DNA from: JAOUEA01 sp963825635 | Lineage (GTDB): Bacteria > Actinomycetota > UBA4738 > HRBIN12 | Reading direction: 5' to 3' | Length of the DNA stretch: 64,000 bases | Assembly: GCA_963825635.1 (NCBI GenBank) | Contig: CAWGTU010000003.1 | Span: 744,001-808,000 of the forward strand | Shown here: one piece after another, positions 40,783 to 50,326 of the stretch | Layout: the number at the start of each line of letters is the position of its first letter | How positions within the stretch are numbered: the first letter of the stretch is position 1 | Notes under the pieces: generated by a model | Databases searched by the model: none | Told to the model about the DNA's origin: nothing | The model's input: only the letters and a program-made list of their open reading frames with translations | Translations under genes and position numbers: made by a program

Positions 40783-43503
40783 ATGCACGAGACCGAGGAC
40801 GAGCGGGGCCGGTACCCGGCCCATCGAGAGACCGACGTCGTGCTGCGAGACGGCAGCACGGTGCACATCCGTCCCGCTCGGTCCGAGGATCGTGAGCGCG
40901 TCGAGGACTACCTGATCGGATTGTCGGACGAGTCAAGGCGTCTGCGCTTCTGGGGCATGTCGGTCGACATCACCGACGTGGCTGCCAGGGCGGTCGACGT
41001 CGACTACGTCGACCACCTGACCCTGCTCGCGTTCGCGGGAGGACGTGAGGGCACGGTCATCGGCGGCGCCCAGTACGTCCGCGAGGGCAGCACGCCGCGG
41101 GCGGAGGTGAGCGTCAGCATCGCCGACGCCCTGCAGGGCCACGGACTCGGATCGATCCTGATCGCCCACCTCGCCCAGGCGGCCGAAGCCAACGGCATCG
41201 AGACCTTCGTGGCGCAGGTGCTGCCGGAGAACCACCGCATGATCGACGTGTTCCGCCGCACCGGGTTCGCGGTGCGCATCCGCGCGGTCCCCGGTGAGGT
41301 CGAGGTGGAGTTCCCCACCGAGATCACGGACGAGGCTGCGGAGCGTTACGAGGAACGGGAGGACGCGGCGGCGGCAGCGGCCGTGCGGCTGCTGCTGGAG
41401 CCGACGTCCGTCGCCGTGATCGGCGCGTCGCGCGACCCTTCGTCGATCGGAGGCCGCCTGCTGCACAACCTGCTGTCGGGTCCGTTCCAGGGAGTCGTGT
41501 ACCCCGTCAACCCCAGTGCGCCGGCGGTGCAGGGCGTGCCCGCCTACCCCTCGGTCGTCGACGTGCCCGGTGACGTCGAGGTCGCGTTCGTCGCGGTGCC
41601 CGCCGCGGGGGTCGTCGACGTCGCCCGCCAGTGCGCCGCCAAGGGCGTACGGGGGCTGATCGTGATCTCGGCGGGATTCGGCGAGACCGGCCCCGAGGGG
41701 CTCGCGCGCCAGCACGATCTGCTCGACGTCTGCCGCGCCAGCGGCATGCGCCTGATCGGTCCGAACTGCATGGGCATCGTGAATACCGACCCCGAGCTCG
41801 TGCTGAACGGCACGTTCTCCACGGCGTGGCCACCTCTGGGCCGCGTGGGATTCCTGTCCCAGAGCGGCGCTCTGGGCCTCGCGGTGATGGGGCAGGCGGC
41901 GGCGCTCGGGCTCGGCCTGTCGACGTTCGTCTCGGTGGGGAACAAGGCCGACGTCTCGGGCAACGACCTGCTCTGCTACTGGGAGCAGGACGATCGCACC
42001 GACCTGGTGATGCTCTACCTCGAGAGCTTCGGCAACCCTCGCCGGTTCGGGCGGCTCGCTCGTCGCATCGGCCGCACGAAGCCCGTCGTCGTGGTGAAGT
42101 CCGGCCGCAGTGCGGCAGGGCAGCGCGCGGCGTCCTCGCATACCGGTGCCCTGCTGGCGGCCAGCGACACGACCGTCGACGCGCTCTTCCGACAGCACGG
42201 CGTGATCCGCACCGACACCCTCGAGGAGATGTTCGACGTCGCGACGCTGCTCGCGAACCAGCCCGTGCCGGCCGGCGCTCGCGTTGCGATCGTCACGAAC
42301 GCTGGCGGACTCGGCATCCTCTGCGCCGACACGTGCGAGGCCAACGGCCTGTCGGTGCCCGAGCTCGCCCCCGAGACGGTCGCCTCGCTCGAGTCGTTCC
42401 TGCCCGATGAGGCCTCGCTCTCGAATCCCGTGGACATGATCGCCTCGGCCACCCCCGCGGACTACGGGCAGGCGATCGGCACGGTCGCCGCCGATCCGAA
42501 CGTCGACGCGATGATCGCGATCTACATCCCGCCGCTCGAGTCCGATGCCCCTGCCGTCGCGACCGCGCTCGTGGACGCGATCACCCGGATCGACGGGCGC
42601 ATCCCCGTCCTCACCTGCTTCATGTCGTCGCGCGGACTACCCGATGCGTTGCGGGCGCCCGGTCTCCGCATCCCGTCGTTCGCATACCCGGAACAGGCCG
42701 CGATCGCCCTCGCCCACGCGACCGGTCTCGGGGTGTGGCGCGCCAAGCCCGAAGGGACCGTCCCGTCGTTCGAGGTGCGCGAGGACGAGGCGGCGGCGGT
42801 GATCGCGGATGCCCTGACGCGCGGGGAAGGGTGGCTCACCCCTGAGGAGGTCCGGGTCCTCCTCGACTGCTACGGAGTACCCGCCGCACGACAGGCGCGG
42901 GCGTCGTCACCCGAGGAAGCCGCCGAGGCGGCGGCATCGGTCGGTTCGACGATCGCGCTCAAGGCGATCGGCCCCGTCCACAAGACTGAGTCGGGCGCGG
43001 TCGTGCTCGATCTCTCTCCCGCCGACGTGCTGGAGTCGGCCAGGGCGATGTCCGAGCGCGTGATCGCCGCCGGGGAGCCGTTCGACGGATTCCTCGTGCA
43101 GGAGATGGTGGCTCCCGGCGTGGAGATGCTCGTCGGCGCCGTGGCCGATCCCGTGTTCGGGCCGGTGATCGCGGTGGGAGCGGGCGGGGTGACGGTGGAG
43201 CTCACACGCGACGTCGCCGTACGGGTCGCGCCGCTCACCGACCTCGACGCCGAGGAGATGGTGCGCTCGCTGGCGACGTTCCCTCTGCTCGACGGGTTCA
43301 GGGGCGCCGAGAAGGCCGACGTGGCAGCGCTCGCCGACGTGGTGCTGCGGCTGGGTGCGATCGCGACGGCCCACGATGCGATCGCGGAGATGGACTGCAA
43401 CCCTGTCATCGTGCACACCCACGGCGCCGTCGTCGTCGATGCGCGCATCTCGGTGCAGACGCCGTCGCCCCCAACCCCGTTCGGTGCTCGCTCCCAAGGG
43501 TGA
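40783..43503 (+). CDS. GNAT acetyltransferase fused to ADP-forming acyl-CoA synthetase (Pat-like)
   Basis: A 906-residue fusion. An N-terminal GNAT domain (about 20-190, VSVSIADALQGHGLGSILIAHLAQAA, VLPENHRMIDVFRRTGF) is followed by the CoA-binding domain (SVAVIGASRDPSSIGGRLLHNLL), the ligase domain with SHTGALLAAS (His453, the phospho-His position of active ADP-forming synthetases) and a C-terminal ATP-grasp domain (IALKAIGPVHKTE, VQEMVAPGVEMLVGAV). Enterobacterial Pat acetylates lysines but has GNAT at the C-terminus; here it is at the N-terminus. It may acetylate metabolic enzymes, make acyl-CoA, or both. The ATG at 40783 is two bases after the tRNA-Sec, so it may be read from the same promoter. 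Confidence 0.88.
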   Translation: MHETEDERGRYPAHRETDVVLRDGSTVHIRPARSEDRERVEDYLIGLSDESRRLRFWGMSVDITDVAARAVDVDYVDHLTLLAFAGGREGTVIGGAQYVREGSTPRAEVSVSIADALQGHGLGSILIAHLAQAAEANGIETFVAQVLPENHRMIDVFRRTGFAVRIRAVPGEVEVEFPTEITDEAAERYEEREDAAAAAAVRLLLEPTSVAVIGASRDPSSIGGRLLHNLLSGPFQGVVYPVNPSAPAVQGVPAYPSVVDVPGDVEVAFVAVPAAGVVDVARQCAAKGVRGLIVISAGFGETGPEGLARQHDLLDVCRASGMRLIGPNCMGIVNTDPELVLNGTFSTAWPPLGRVGFLSQSGALGLAVMGQAAALGLGLSTFVSVGNKADVSGNDLLCYWEQDDRTDLVMLYLESFGNPRRFGRLARRIGRTKPVVVVKSGRSAAGQRAASSHTGALLAASDTTVDALFRQHGVIRTDTLEEMFDVATLLANQPVPAGARVAIVTNAGGLGILCADTCEANGLSVPELAPETVASLESFLPDEASLSNPVDMIASATPADYGQAIGTVAADPNVDAMIAIYIPPLESDAPAVATALVDAITRIDGRIPVLTCFMSSRGLPDALRAPGLRIPSFAYPEQAAIALAHATGLGVWRAKPEGTVPSFEVREDEAAAVIADALTRGEGWLTPEEVRVLLDCYGVPAARQARASSPEEAAEAAASVGSTIALKAIGPVHKTESGAVVLDLSPADVLESARAMSERVIAAGEPFDGFLVQEMVAPGVEMLVGAVADPVFGPVIAVGAGGVTVELTRDVAVRVAPLTDLDAEEMVRSLATFPLLDGFRGAEKADVAALADVVLRLGAIATAHDAIAEMDCNPVIVHTHGAVVVDARISVQTPSPPTPFGARSQG

Positions 43504-43557
43504 CCTCGAGGTGCCCGTCGGCGCGTGACTCGCACCGTCGCTCACCGAAACCCGCGC

Positions 43558-43563
43558 TACCCT
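43558..43563 (+). promoter_or_regulatory. -10 hexamer (TACCCT) for the small membrane protein gene
   Basis: TACCCT ends 7 bases before the ATG at 43571, and no Shine-Dalgarno intervenes. Confidence 0.4.
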
Positions 43564-43570
43564 GGATGCC

Positions 43571-43891
43571 ATGAGCAGCGTGGAGCGCATCAAGCACCTC
43601 GCCGAGCGGGCCGACATCGCCGCCGAGGAGCTCTTGGAGTTCCTCGAGTCCCCGTCCGGCCGGCGCATGCGCAACGTGCTCGCCGGAGCCGTGATCGTCT
43701 CCGCGCCGCTGATCATGCGCGTTCCCGGCCTGAAGCGGTCGCCCCTCGGCAGGCTCGTCGCCATGACCGGCGGCAGCGCGATCCTGATCGGCATCGCCGA
43801 GGCGATCCGCGACTGGGAGCGCAGCGAGTCGTCGAAGGGACGTCGACGTTCCGTGATCGACGTGCCGCCCCCGAGCCCTGGGAGTGGCTGA
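43571..43891 (+). CDS. Small hypothetical membrane protein
   Basis: A 106-residue protein with an amphipathic N-terminal helix (VERIKHLAERADIAAEELLEFLESPSG), two hydrophobic stretches (NVLAGAVIVSAPLIM and LVAMTGGSAILIGIAEAI) and a basic tail. I do not recognise a family. It converges with the MFS gene, which ends two bases later. Confidence 0.65.
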   Translation: MSSVERIKHLAERADIAAEELLEFLESPSGRRMRNVLAGAVIVSAPLIMRVPGLKRSPLGRLVAMTGGSAILIGIAEAIRDWERSESSKGRRRSVIDVPPPSPGSG

Positions 43892-43893
43892 GG

Positions 43894-45213
43894 TTACGGC
43901 TCTGCCGGCTCGACGGGCCCCTCCGGCACCTCGGCCCTCGACGGGACATCCTCGAGATGCAGCTCGTCGTCGATCTGGTCGGGTGCGAGCGTGCCGACCG
44001 TGCCTCGGCTGATCGCGCGCGCATAGAGGAAGAGCGCCGGTAGACGAAGCAGCCCCGAGACGACCAGGGCCGTCGGCACCGAGACCGAGCGGGCGATCAG
44101 CCCGATACCCGGTCCCCCGGCCGCCTGACCGATCGCATCGGACTGGGAGCCGATCGAGTTGATCGTGGCACGGGTCTTGGCGTCCAGGCCCTGATTGATC
44201 CACGCCGTGAACACGGGCTCCCGCACGCTTCGCAAGGTTCCCACGAGCCAGAACATCGCGAGGGCGAGCCAGAAGCTCGACGCCAACGCGAACACCACCA
44301 CCGCGACGACCAACACGACGTCGACGACCGCCAAGACACGGGCAACCGTGCCGTGTCCCTGCAGATGCACCCGTCGCTTCACGATCGCCAGGGCGCCGAT
44401 GCCGAGCAGCAGCGCCCCGCCGTCGAGGATGCCGAACCACACCGGCAGCTCGAGCCCTCCCACGGTCGGCAGCCCGATGTCCTCCAGCAAGTGGAGGTCG
44501 CTCAGTCGGTCGAACCCCTCGGTCGACATACCGTGGAGTGCCGCAGTGCCGAGGATCAGCAGCAGCACGTGGTGGGCACGCACCGCGGCCACGCCCTCGC
44601 GGACGGTCGTTGCGAGCGAGGTGTGCAGCCGTTCGCCCTCTCGGCGTTCGGGCTGGAACCCCTCCTCACGCATCGTGATCGCCATGAAGACCCCGAGCGC
44701 GATGAACCCGAGTCCCGAGACCAGGATCGGTGTTCGGAGGCTCGAGAACGACGCGATCGTCACACCCACCGCGATGCCGAGGAGCGAGCCCCACTGCCAC
44801 CACTGCTCGCTGCGCAAGTACATCGGCTGTGCCGCCTCTTCACCGATCTCGTCGGTGAGCCACGCGACGTCGGCGCCGCTCTGGAACGTGGCGAACACCC
44901 CCCACAGTGCCTGAGAGAGCACGGCGATCGCGAACGACTCGGCCGCGCCCAACACCAGGAACGCGACCCCGGTACCGAGCAGGCCGATCACGACCGAGAG
45001 ACGGCGGCTCGCGGTGTCGGCGACGATCCCGGTCGGCACCTCCAACAGTAGGTACGTGAGCTCGAGCACCGTGCCGAGCAGCAGCAGCTCGAACGGTCCA
45101 AGCTGAAGTTCCACGATCAGGAAGACGCTGAATAACACCGACATCAGGTGGAAGAAGAAGCCCTCACCCGTCGAGTAGACGAGGTAGACGGTCTCGGGTC
45201 GCGGCCGACGCAT
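43894..45213 (-). CDS. Major facilitator superfamily transporter
   Basis: A 439-residue protein with about twelve membrane spans. The loop between spans 2 and 3 reads PTGIVADTASRRLSVVIG, the MFS signature A pattern (GxxaDxxsRR). The longer central loop (REEGFQPERREGERLHTSL) separates the halves. The substrate cannot be inferred; homologues are commonly annotated as drug or sugar exporters. The ATG at 45213 is 9 bases after TAGGCT (45223-45228). It is divergent from the Ppx/GppA gene. Confidence 0.85.
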   Translation of the reverse strand: MRRPRPETVYLVYSTGEGFFFHLMSVLFSVFLIVELQLGPFELLLLGTVLELTYLLLEVPTGIVADTASRRLSVVIGLLGTGVAFLVLGAAESFAIAVLSQALWGVFATFQSGADVAWLTDEIGEEAAQPMYLRSEQWWQWGSLLGIAVGVTIASFSSLRTPILVSGLGFIALGVFMAITMREEGFQPERREGERLHTSLATTVREGVAAVRAHHVLLLILGTAALHGMSTEGFDRLSDLHLLEDIGLPTVGGLELPVWFGILDGGALLLGIGALAIVKRRVHLQGHGTVARVLAVVDVVLVVAVVVFALASSFWLALAMFWLVGTLRSVREPVFTAWINQGLDAKTRATINSIGSQSDAIGQAAGGPGIGLIARSVSVPTALVVSGLLRLPALFLYARAISRGTVGTLAPDQIDDELHLEDVPSRAEVPEGPVEPAEP

Positions 45214-45279
45214 CGCGTGAGGAGCCTACGCTCCCCGGTGGTCTGGCCGGCCATCGTCGACACTCCCGTGTGTGGGAGC

Positions 45280-46839
45280 ATGCGGAACGTGAGCGTGGTC
45301 TTCGACCCTGCACCCGACGATCGGCCCTTCGCCGTCGTCGACCTCGGCTCGAACTCCGGACGCATGATCGTGTTCCGGCTCCGCCAGGGGGAGCATCTCG
45401 ACGTGATCGAGGACGCGCGGGCACCGCTTCGTCTCGCCCGCGAGCTCCGGGACTCAGACCGACTCGGGCCCGATGCGATCGAGCGCACGCTCGAGGCGCT
45501 CCGCGACTTCGTCGCGGTCGCCAAAGGCGCCGGCGCGTCGCAGATGATCGCCGTGGCGACCTCGGCCGTGCGTGACGCGGCCGACGGGCACGAGCTGATC
45601 GAACGGGCGCATCGGCTCGGCGTTCCGCTGCAGACGATCGACGGCGAGCACGAGGCGATGCTCGGGTTCTTCGGGGCGGTGCACGACCTGCCGGTGACGA
45701 GCGGGTTCACGTTCGACGTCGGCGGGGGCAGCGCGGAGATCTCGTCGTTCCGCGACCGACGGCTCGTGCGCTCGTGGTCGATGCCGCTCGGGTCGCTCCG
45801 CGTGAGCGATGCCTTCCTCGCATCCGACCCGCCCGCCGATCACGAGATCAGGGCACTGCGCAAGTCGGTGAAGTCGTCGATCGCCGAGGCAGGGATCACC
45901 GAACTCCGCTCGAATGACCAGCTCGTGGGTATCGGCGGCACGGTACGCAACCTCGCGAAGGTCGACCTGCGACGCACCGACTACCCGCTTCCACTCCTGC
46001 ACGGGTACCGGCTCGCCGAGCGACGCCTCGCGGCCGTGATCGAGGAGCTCGCCGGGCGTACGATGAAACGACGGGCGCAGGTGCCCGGGCTGAACCCCGA
46101 CCGATCCGACACGATCGTCGGTGGCGCCCTCGTGATCCAGGGCATCGCGAAGCAACTCGGGGCCAGCGAGATCATCGTCTCCAGCCGCGGGCTCCGAGAG
46201 GGCCTCGCCCTGGCGACTGCCGGGGCGACCGCCCCGTCGCCTGAATGGGTTCGGTCGATCTCCGTGGCGACCCTCGCGGCGCGGTTCCGGACATGGAACG
46301 CTGCGGCGGCTGAACGGCGCACCGGTCTCGCGGCCGACCTGATCCAGGCGCTCGACCCCTCCACACCGTCGCGCCAGCGCGAGATGCTGATGCACGCGGC
46401 TACCCTGCTCGACATCGGACGGGCGATCGACTACTACGACCGTTTCGAGCACGCGGCCAACATCGTGATCGCCGCGGACCTCGCCGGGTTCTCCCACGCC
46501 GATCTGGGGGCGCTCACCGCGATCCTGCGCCAGGCCGACGACGACACGCGACTCGGACCGTACGGCCGGCTCGTGCCCGACGATGACCGGCCGGCGGTGT
46601 TGAGAGCGGCGACCGCGCTCGCCCTCGCCGACGAACTGAACCGCCGGATCCCCCCGGGTGCGCCGTCACCGATCTCCTGCAACTGGATGCGCGGGGGCTT
46701 CGAGGTGGTCGCTCCCGTGCCGAGCGGGTGGCGTCCGCGCGGCGTGGCCCACCGGTTCCGGACCGTCTTCGATGCCGAACTGCTCGTGGTCGCGAACGAG
46801 TCAGCGCCTGGCCTCGCGCCGGTGCTCGAGCCCGACTGA
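45280..46839 (+). CDS. Ppx/GppA-family phosphatase (exopolyphosphatase-like)
   Basis: A 519-residue protein of the ASKHA fold. Signatures are AVVDLGSNSGRMIVFRL (phosphate loop 1), ATSAVRDAADGHELI, TFDVGGGSAEISSF (second loop), LVGIGGTVRNLAKV, and a C-terminal HD-like helical domain (QREMLMHAATLLDIGRAIDYYDRFEHAANIVIAADLAGFSH). It may degrade polyphosphate or convert pppGpp to ppGpp; the long form with the HD-like domain is seen in both. The ATG at 45280 has GGGAG just upstream; a GTG three codons later is possible. Its last 39 bases overlap the converging histidine kinase gene. Confidence 0.88.
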   Translation: MRNVSVVFDPAPDDRPFAVVDLGSNSGRMIVFRLRQGEHLDVIEDARAPLRLARELRDSDRLGPDAIERTLEALRDFVAVAKGAGASQMIAVATSAVRDAADGHELIERAHRLGVPLQTIDGEHEAMLGFFGAVHDLPVTSGFTFDVGGGSAEISSFRDRRLVRSWSMPLGSLRVSDAFLASDPPADHEIRALRKSVKSSIAEAGITELRSNDQLVGIGGTVRNLAKVDLRRTDYPLPLLHGYRLAERRLAAVIEELAGRTMKRRAQVPGLNPDRSDTIVGGALVIQGIAKQLGASEIIVSSRGLREGLALATAGATAPSPEWVRSISVATLAARFRTWNAAAAERRTGLAADLIQALDPSTPSRQREMLMHAATLLDIGRAIDYYDRFEHAANIVIAADLAGFSHADLGALTAILRQADDDTRLGPYGRLVPDDDRPAVLRAATALALADELNRRIPPGAPSPISCNWMRGGFEVVAPVPSGWRPRGVAHRFRTVFDAELLVVANESAPGLAPVLEPD

Positions 46840-47949
46840 GCCGCGATCGACCGGACCCCGGTTGCCGGCCCCGTCGGACGGGAGCCAGCACTCCACCGTC
46901 GTTCCTGCATCGGCCTCGCTCGAGATCCGACACCAACCTCCGACCAGCTCAGCCCGCTCGACCATGGTGGCGAGCCCGAGGTGCCCCGGCACGGGGGTCC
47001 CCACACCGTCCGTGTCGAAACCCGTTCCGTCGTCGGCGACCAGGATGGTCACCCCGTCGCCGGCTGTCGTGACGCGTACCGACACGTGCCGCGCATCGGC
47101 GTGCTTGCGAGCGTTGGCGACGGCTTCCTGCACGATGCGATAGAGCGCAGCCCGCAGCTCGGGATCCGGTTCACGGGTGAGCTCGTCGACCACCTGGTGG
47201 GTCCACCCGGTCTCCTTCGCCGCCCGCACGAGGTACTGGTCGATCGCCACGACCAGGCCCTCATGGTCCAAGGCCGCCGGCCGCAGCTCGAACACCAGCG
47301 ATCGCAGCCGCTCGATCGATCCGCGCACGGTCGATCGCAGTTCGCCGAGGGCTGCTGTCGTGATCGTCTCGGGCTGCTGCGCCAGCATCGCGAGCCGAAG
47401 GTCGACCGCGCTCATCACCTGGATGGGATCGTCATGGATATCGGCGGCGATCCGGCGGCGCTCCTCCTCCTGCGCCGTCTCGATCTTCTGCGCGAGCTCG
47501 CGGCGCTGTTGGATCGTGCGGCGCAACACCTCGAGGCTCCACCGGAGCTTCTCCTCGGCCTCCTTCTCTGCGGTCACGTCGAGCATGATGCCCCGCCAGT
47601 ACCTGGGTGCGCCGTGCTCGTCACGCACGAGGACCGCGTCGTCGCGGACCCACACGGTGCGCCCGTCCTTCGCGACGATGCGATACTCCGCGTGGAACGG
47701 CTCGCCGTCGCTGTTCGAGCGCTCGTTCTCCGCACGGACCGGGTCGACGTCGTCGGGATGCACGATGCGCATCCACAGCTCCGGGTCCCCCCATTCCGCC
47801 TGCGTGTAACCGAGCAACACCTCGGCCTGCGGGCTCGTGTAGAAGTTCGTGGAGAATTCGTCGGGGCGATCGAGATAGAGGATCGCGGGGATCCCCTCCA
47901 CCAACTCCCGGTAGTCCTCGAAGAAGGGGCCGCCGGGCTCGTCGTGCAT
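46801..47949 (-). CDS. PAS-domain histidine kinase, orphan (DesK/NarX type)
   Basis: A 382-residue soluble kinase without membrane spans. A PAS/PAC domain (residues about 10-130: FYTSPQAEVLLGYTQAEWGD, HAEYRIVAKDGRTVWVRDDAVL, WRGIMLDVTAEKEAE) is followed by the HisKA_3 dimer helix with the phospho-acceptor in RIAADIHDDPIQVMSAV, then the HATPase part with RIVQEAVANARKHADA, DDGTGFD and GLATMVERAELVGG. No response regulator is adjacent. The M20 peptidase gene ends seven bases upstream on the same strand, so they are probably co-transcribed. Confidence 0.88.
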   Translation of the reverse strand: MHDEPGGPFFEDYRELVEGIPAILYLDRPDEFSTNFYTSPQAEVLLGYTQAEWGDPELWMRIVHPDDVDPVRAENERSNSDGEPFHAEYRIVAKDGRTVWVRDDAVLVRDEHGAPRYWRGIMLDVTAEKEAEEKLRWSLEVLRRTIQQRRELAQKIETAQEEERRRIAADIHDDPIQVMSAVDLRLAMLAQQPETITTAALGELRSTVRGSIERLRSLVFELRPAALDHEGLVVAIDQYLVRAAKETGWTHQVVDELTREPDPELRAALYRIVQEAVANARKHADARHVSVRVTTAGDGVTILVADDGTGFDTDGVGTPVPGHLGLATMVERAELVGGWCRISSEADAGTTVECWLPSDGAGNRGPVDRGSVGLEHRREARR

Positions 47950-47956
47950 CGGCTCG

Positions 47957-49117
47957 TCAGACCCTCGAGATCAACCCCGCGAGGAGAGCGACGCGGGGCA
48001 CCACGCTCGTCAGGTCGAGCCACTCGGCCGGTGCGTGGTCGTCGCCGCCGACCGGGCCGAGACCGTCGATCGTCGGCGTGCCGGCCGCGCTCGTCGTGTT
48101 CGCATCGCTCGCACCACCCGTCGCGGCATCGCGTAGCTCGAACCCGAGCTCCGAGGCGAGGTCGATCGCCAGCGCCGCGAGACGCGCGCCGCCTTCCCTC
48201 TTCTCCATCGGACGATGCCATCCGTCACCGTCGACGCGCACGGTCACGCCGCTCACGCCATGGTCGGTGCAGATGCGAGCGATCTCGGCTTCGGCCTCCT
48301 CGAGGCTGGCGAGCTCGGGCGACCGCAGGTCGACCTGGAGCATGCACCGTTCGGGCACGACGTTCGTGCGGGTGCCACCGCGCGCGACCCCGACGTTCAC
48401 CGTCACCCCGGGCCATCGGCCGTTCAGCGCCTGCATCGCGACCGTAGCGTTCGCGGCGGCGAGCACCGCGTTCGCGCCTTTCTCGGGCTCGACACCGGCG
48501 TGGGCCGCGCGGCCGACGAACTCGATCGAGTAGTCCGTGATGCCCTTCCTGGCGCTCACGATGTCGCCGTTGGCCCTGGCCCCTTCCAGAACGAACGCCG
48601 CATCGTGCGCGGGAGCGAGCTCACGGATCACCGGCCCCGACATCGGCGAGCCGATCTCCTCGTCGGGATTGCACACGTAGGTGATGCGTCCGAAGCCGTC
48701 GAACCCGGCATCCTGCAGCACGTCGACCGCGTGGAACCCTGTGAGGAGGCCACCCTTCATGTCCGACACGCCGGGCCCGCGCGCGAGATCTCCCTCGATC
48801 CGGAACGGTCGCTCGGCGACGGTCCCCTCGTCGAACACGGTGTCCATGTGCCCGACGAGCAGCACGTTCGGTCCCCCGCCACCTTCGAGGGAGCCGATCA
48901 CGAGGTCGCCGAGCCTGGGTTCGCCGCCCTGCGGCTCGTGCGATCGGCGCTCGACCGACCACCCGCGCGCATCCATCCGCGCCTCGCAGAGATCGGCGAT
49001 CGCGTTCACTCCATCGGGCGTGTAGGACCCGCAGTCGACGTTGACCATCTGCCTGAGCTCGGCGACGAACGCCTCGTACCGGGAAGCGGCGAGATCCCGC
49101 AACGCATGGATGTCCAT
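47957..49117 (-). CDS. M20-family zinc peptidase (glutamate carboxypeptidase-like)
   Basis: A 386-residue metallopeptidase. Metal ligands are visible in LLVGHMDTVFDEGT (His), GPGVSDMKGGLL (bridging Asp), NPDEEIGSPMSG (catalytic Glu-Glu), LQVDLRSPE (Asp) and a late GGDDHAPAEW (His). The dimerisation domain (SIEFVGRAAHAGVEPEKGANAVLAA) is in place. The closest pattern is carboxypeptidase G2-type enzymes, which release C-terminal glutamate or similar residues. The ATG at 49117 is 7 bases after TAGCGT (49125-49130); the frame is open further upstream but that part is antisense to the alcohol dehydrogenase gene. Confidence 0.88.
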   Translation of the reverse strand: MDIHALRDLAASRYEAFVAELRQMVNVDCGSYTPDGVNAIADLCEARMDARGWSVERRSHEPQGGEPRLGDLVIGSLEGGGGPNVLLVGHMDTVFDEGTVAERPFRIEGDLARGPGVSDMKGGLLTGFHAVDVLQDAGFDGFGRITYVCNPDEEIGSPMSGPVIRELAPAHDAAFVLEGARANGDIVSARKGITDYSIEFVGRAAHAGVEPEKGANAVLAAANATVAMQALNGRWPGVTVNVGVARGGTRTNVVPERCMLQVDLRSPELASLEEAEAEIARICTDHGVSGVTVRVDGDGWHRPMEKREGGARLAALAIDLASELGFELRDAATGGASDANTTSAAGTPTIDGLGPVGGDDHAPAEWLDLTSVVPRVALLAGLISRV

Positions 49118-49162
49118 GCGGCTGACGCTAGCATGGCCGCCTCTCGGCGAGCAGGGGGATCC

Positions 49163-50285
49163 ATGACCAGGGACGGGCTCGGAGCGGTGATCGGTCACCG
49201 AGGCGCCGTGATCCGGATCGAGCCGATCGTGGTCGACGACCCGGGACCAGGCGAAGTGCTCGTGAGGCTCGCCGCGAGCGGCGTGTGTCACAGCGACGTC
49301 TGGGCGATCGAGAACGGGAACTGGGGCGCCCCCTGGCCGATGCTGCTCGGTCACGAGGGGGCCGGCGTCGTCGAGGCCGTCGGCAACGGGGTCACGTCAG
49401 TCGCCGCCGGCGATCGAGTCGTCCTCACCTGGGCGGTGCCGTGCGGACGGTGCCGACAGTGCCTTCGGGGCGCGCCGCGCCGATGCGGGCACGAACTGCA
49501 CCAGCCGCCGCGCATCCATCGCGCCGACAGGGCAGGTGCTCACCGGCGTTCTCCAGTGCGGCACGCTCGCGACCCACACCGTGGTGACGGAACCTCAGGT
49601 CGTCCCGATGCCCGATGCCCTCGCCCTCTCCCGTGCCTGCCTGTTGGGCTGTGGCGTCTCGACCGGCATCGGGGCCGCGGTCCAGACCGCGCGGGTCTGG
49701 CCGGGCGCGACCGTCGCGGTGATCGGCCTGGGGGGCATCGGCCTCGCGGCCCTGCAGGGGGCACGGATCGCCGGCGCGGCGAGGGTGATCGCGATCGACG
49801 TCGTGCCGGCGAAGCTCGAGTGGGCTGTCGGGTTCGGCGCCACCGACACCGTCGACGCGTCGGCAGGCGACCCCGTCGAGGCGGTTCGCCGGCTGACCGG
49901 CGGCGAAGGCGTCGACGTGGCCATCGAGGCGGTCGGACGCCCCGAGTGCGTGCGACAGGCGGTGGAGATGTTGGGCTTCGCAGGTACCGCCGTCGCGATC
50001 GGCGTGCCCCCCGTGCCGAGCGAGGTCACGCTCGCATGGAACGGCTCGGACCGTGCCGCGTACCCGCACAAGGTGAACCTGCTCGTCACCGACGGCGGCG
50101 ACCCGATCCCGCAGGAGGACTTCCCGCGGATGGCGGCGTGGGCGATCGAGGGTTCCCTGGATCTCGATGCGATGGTGACCCGCGAGATCGCCCTGACCGA
50201 GGACGACCTGAACGACGCGGTGCGGGCGATGCTGAAGGGCGAGGTGATCCGGTCCGTGGTCGTCTTCCCCGGTGTCGACGGCTGA
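49163..50285 (+). CDS. Zinc-dependent alcohol dehydrogenase, MDR family (frame interrupted)
   Basis: Two frames combine into a 373-residue dehydrogenase. The first begins at the ATG at 49163 (GGGGGA upstream) and has ASGVCHSDVWAIENG (catalytic zinc Cys), LLGHEGAGVVEAVGNGV, and the structural zinc cysteines CGRCRQCLRGAPRRC. About 49529 one extra base (GAC-A-GGG) shifts the frame; removing it continues as GQVLTGVLQCGTLATHTVV and on to the Rossmann motif VIGLGGIGLAALQG and the end at 50285. The pattern fits class III-like/NDMA- or mycothiol-dependent alcohol dehydrogenases. The break is probably an assembly error, but a real mutation cannot be excluded. Confidence 0.82.
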
Positions 50286-50326
50286 GCGGCGCGGCCGGGA
50301 ACCGGACGACTCGGTAGCATCCGCGC

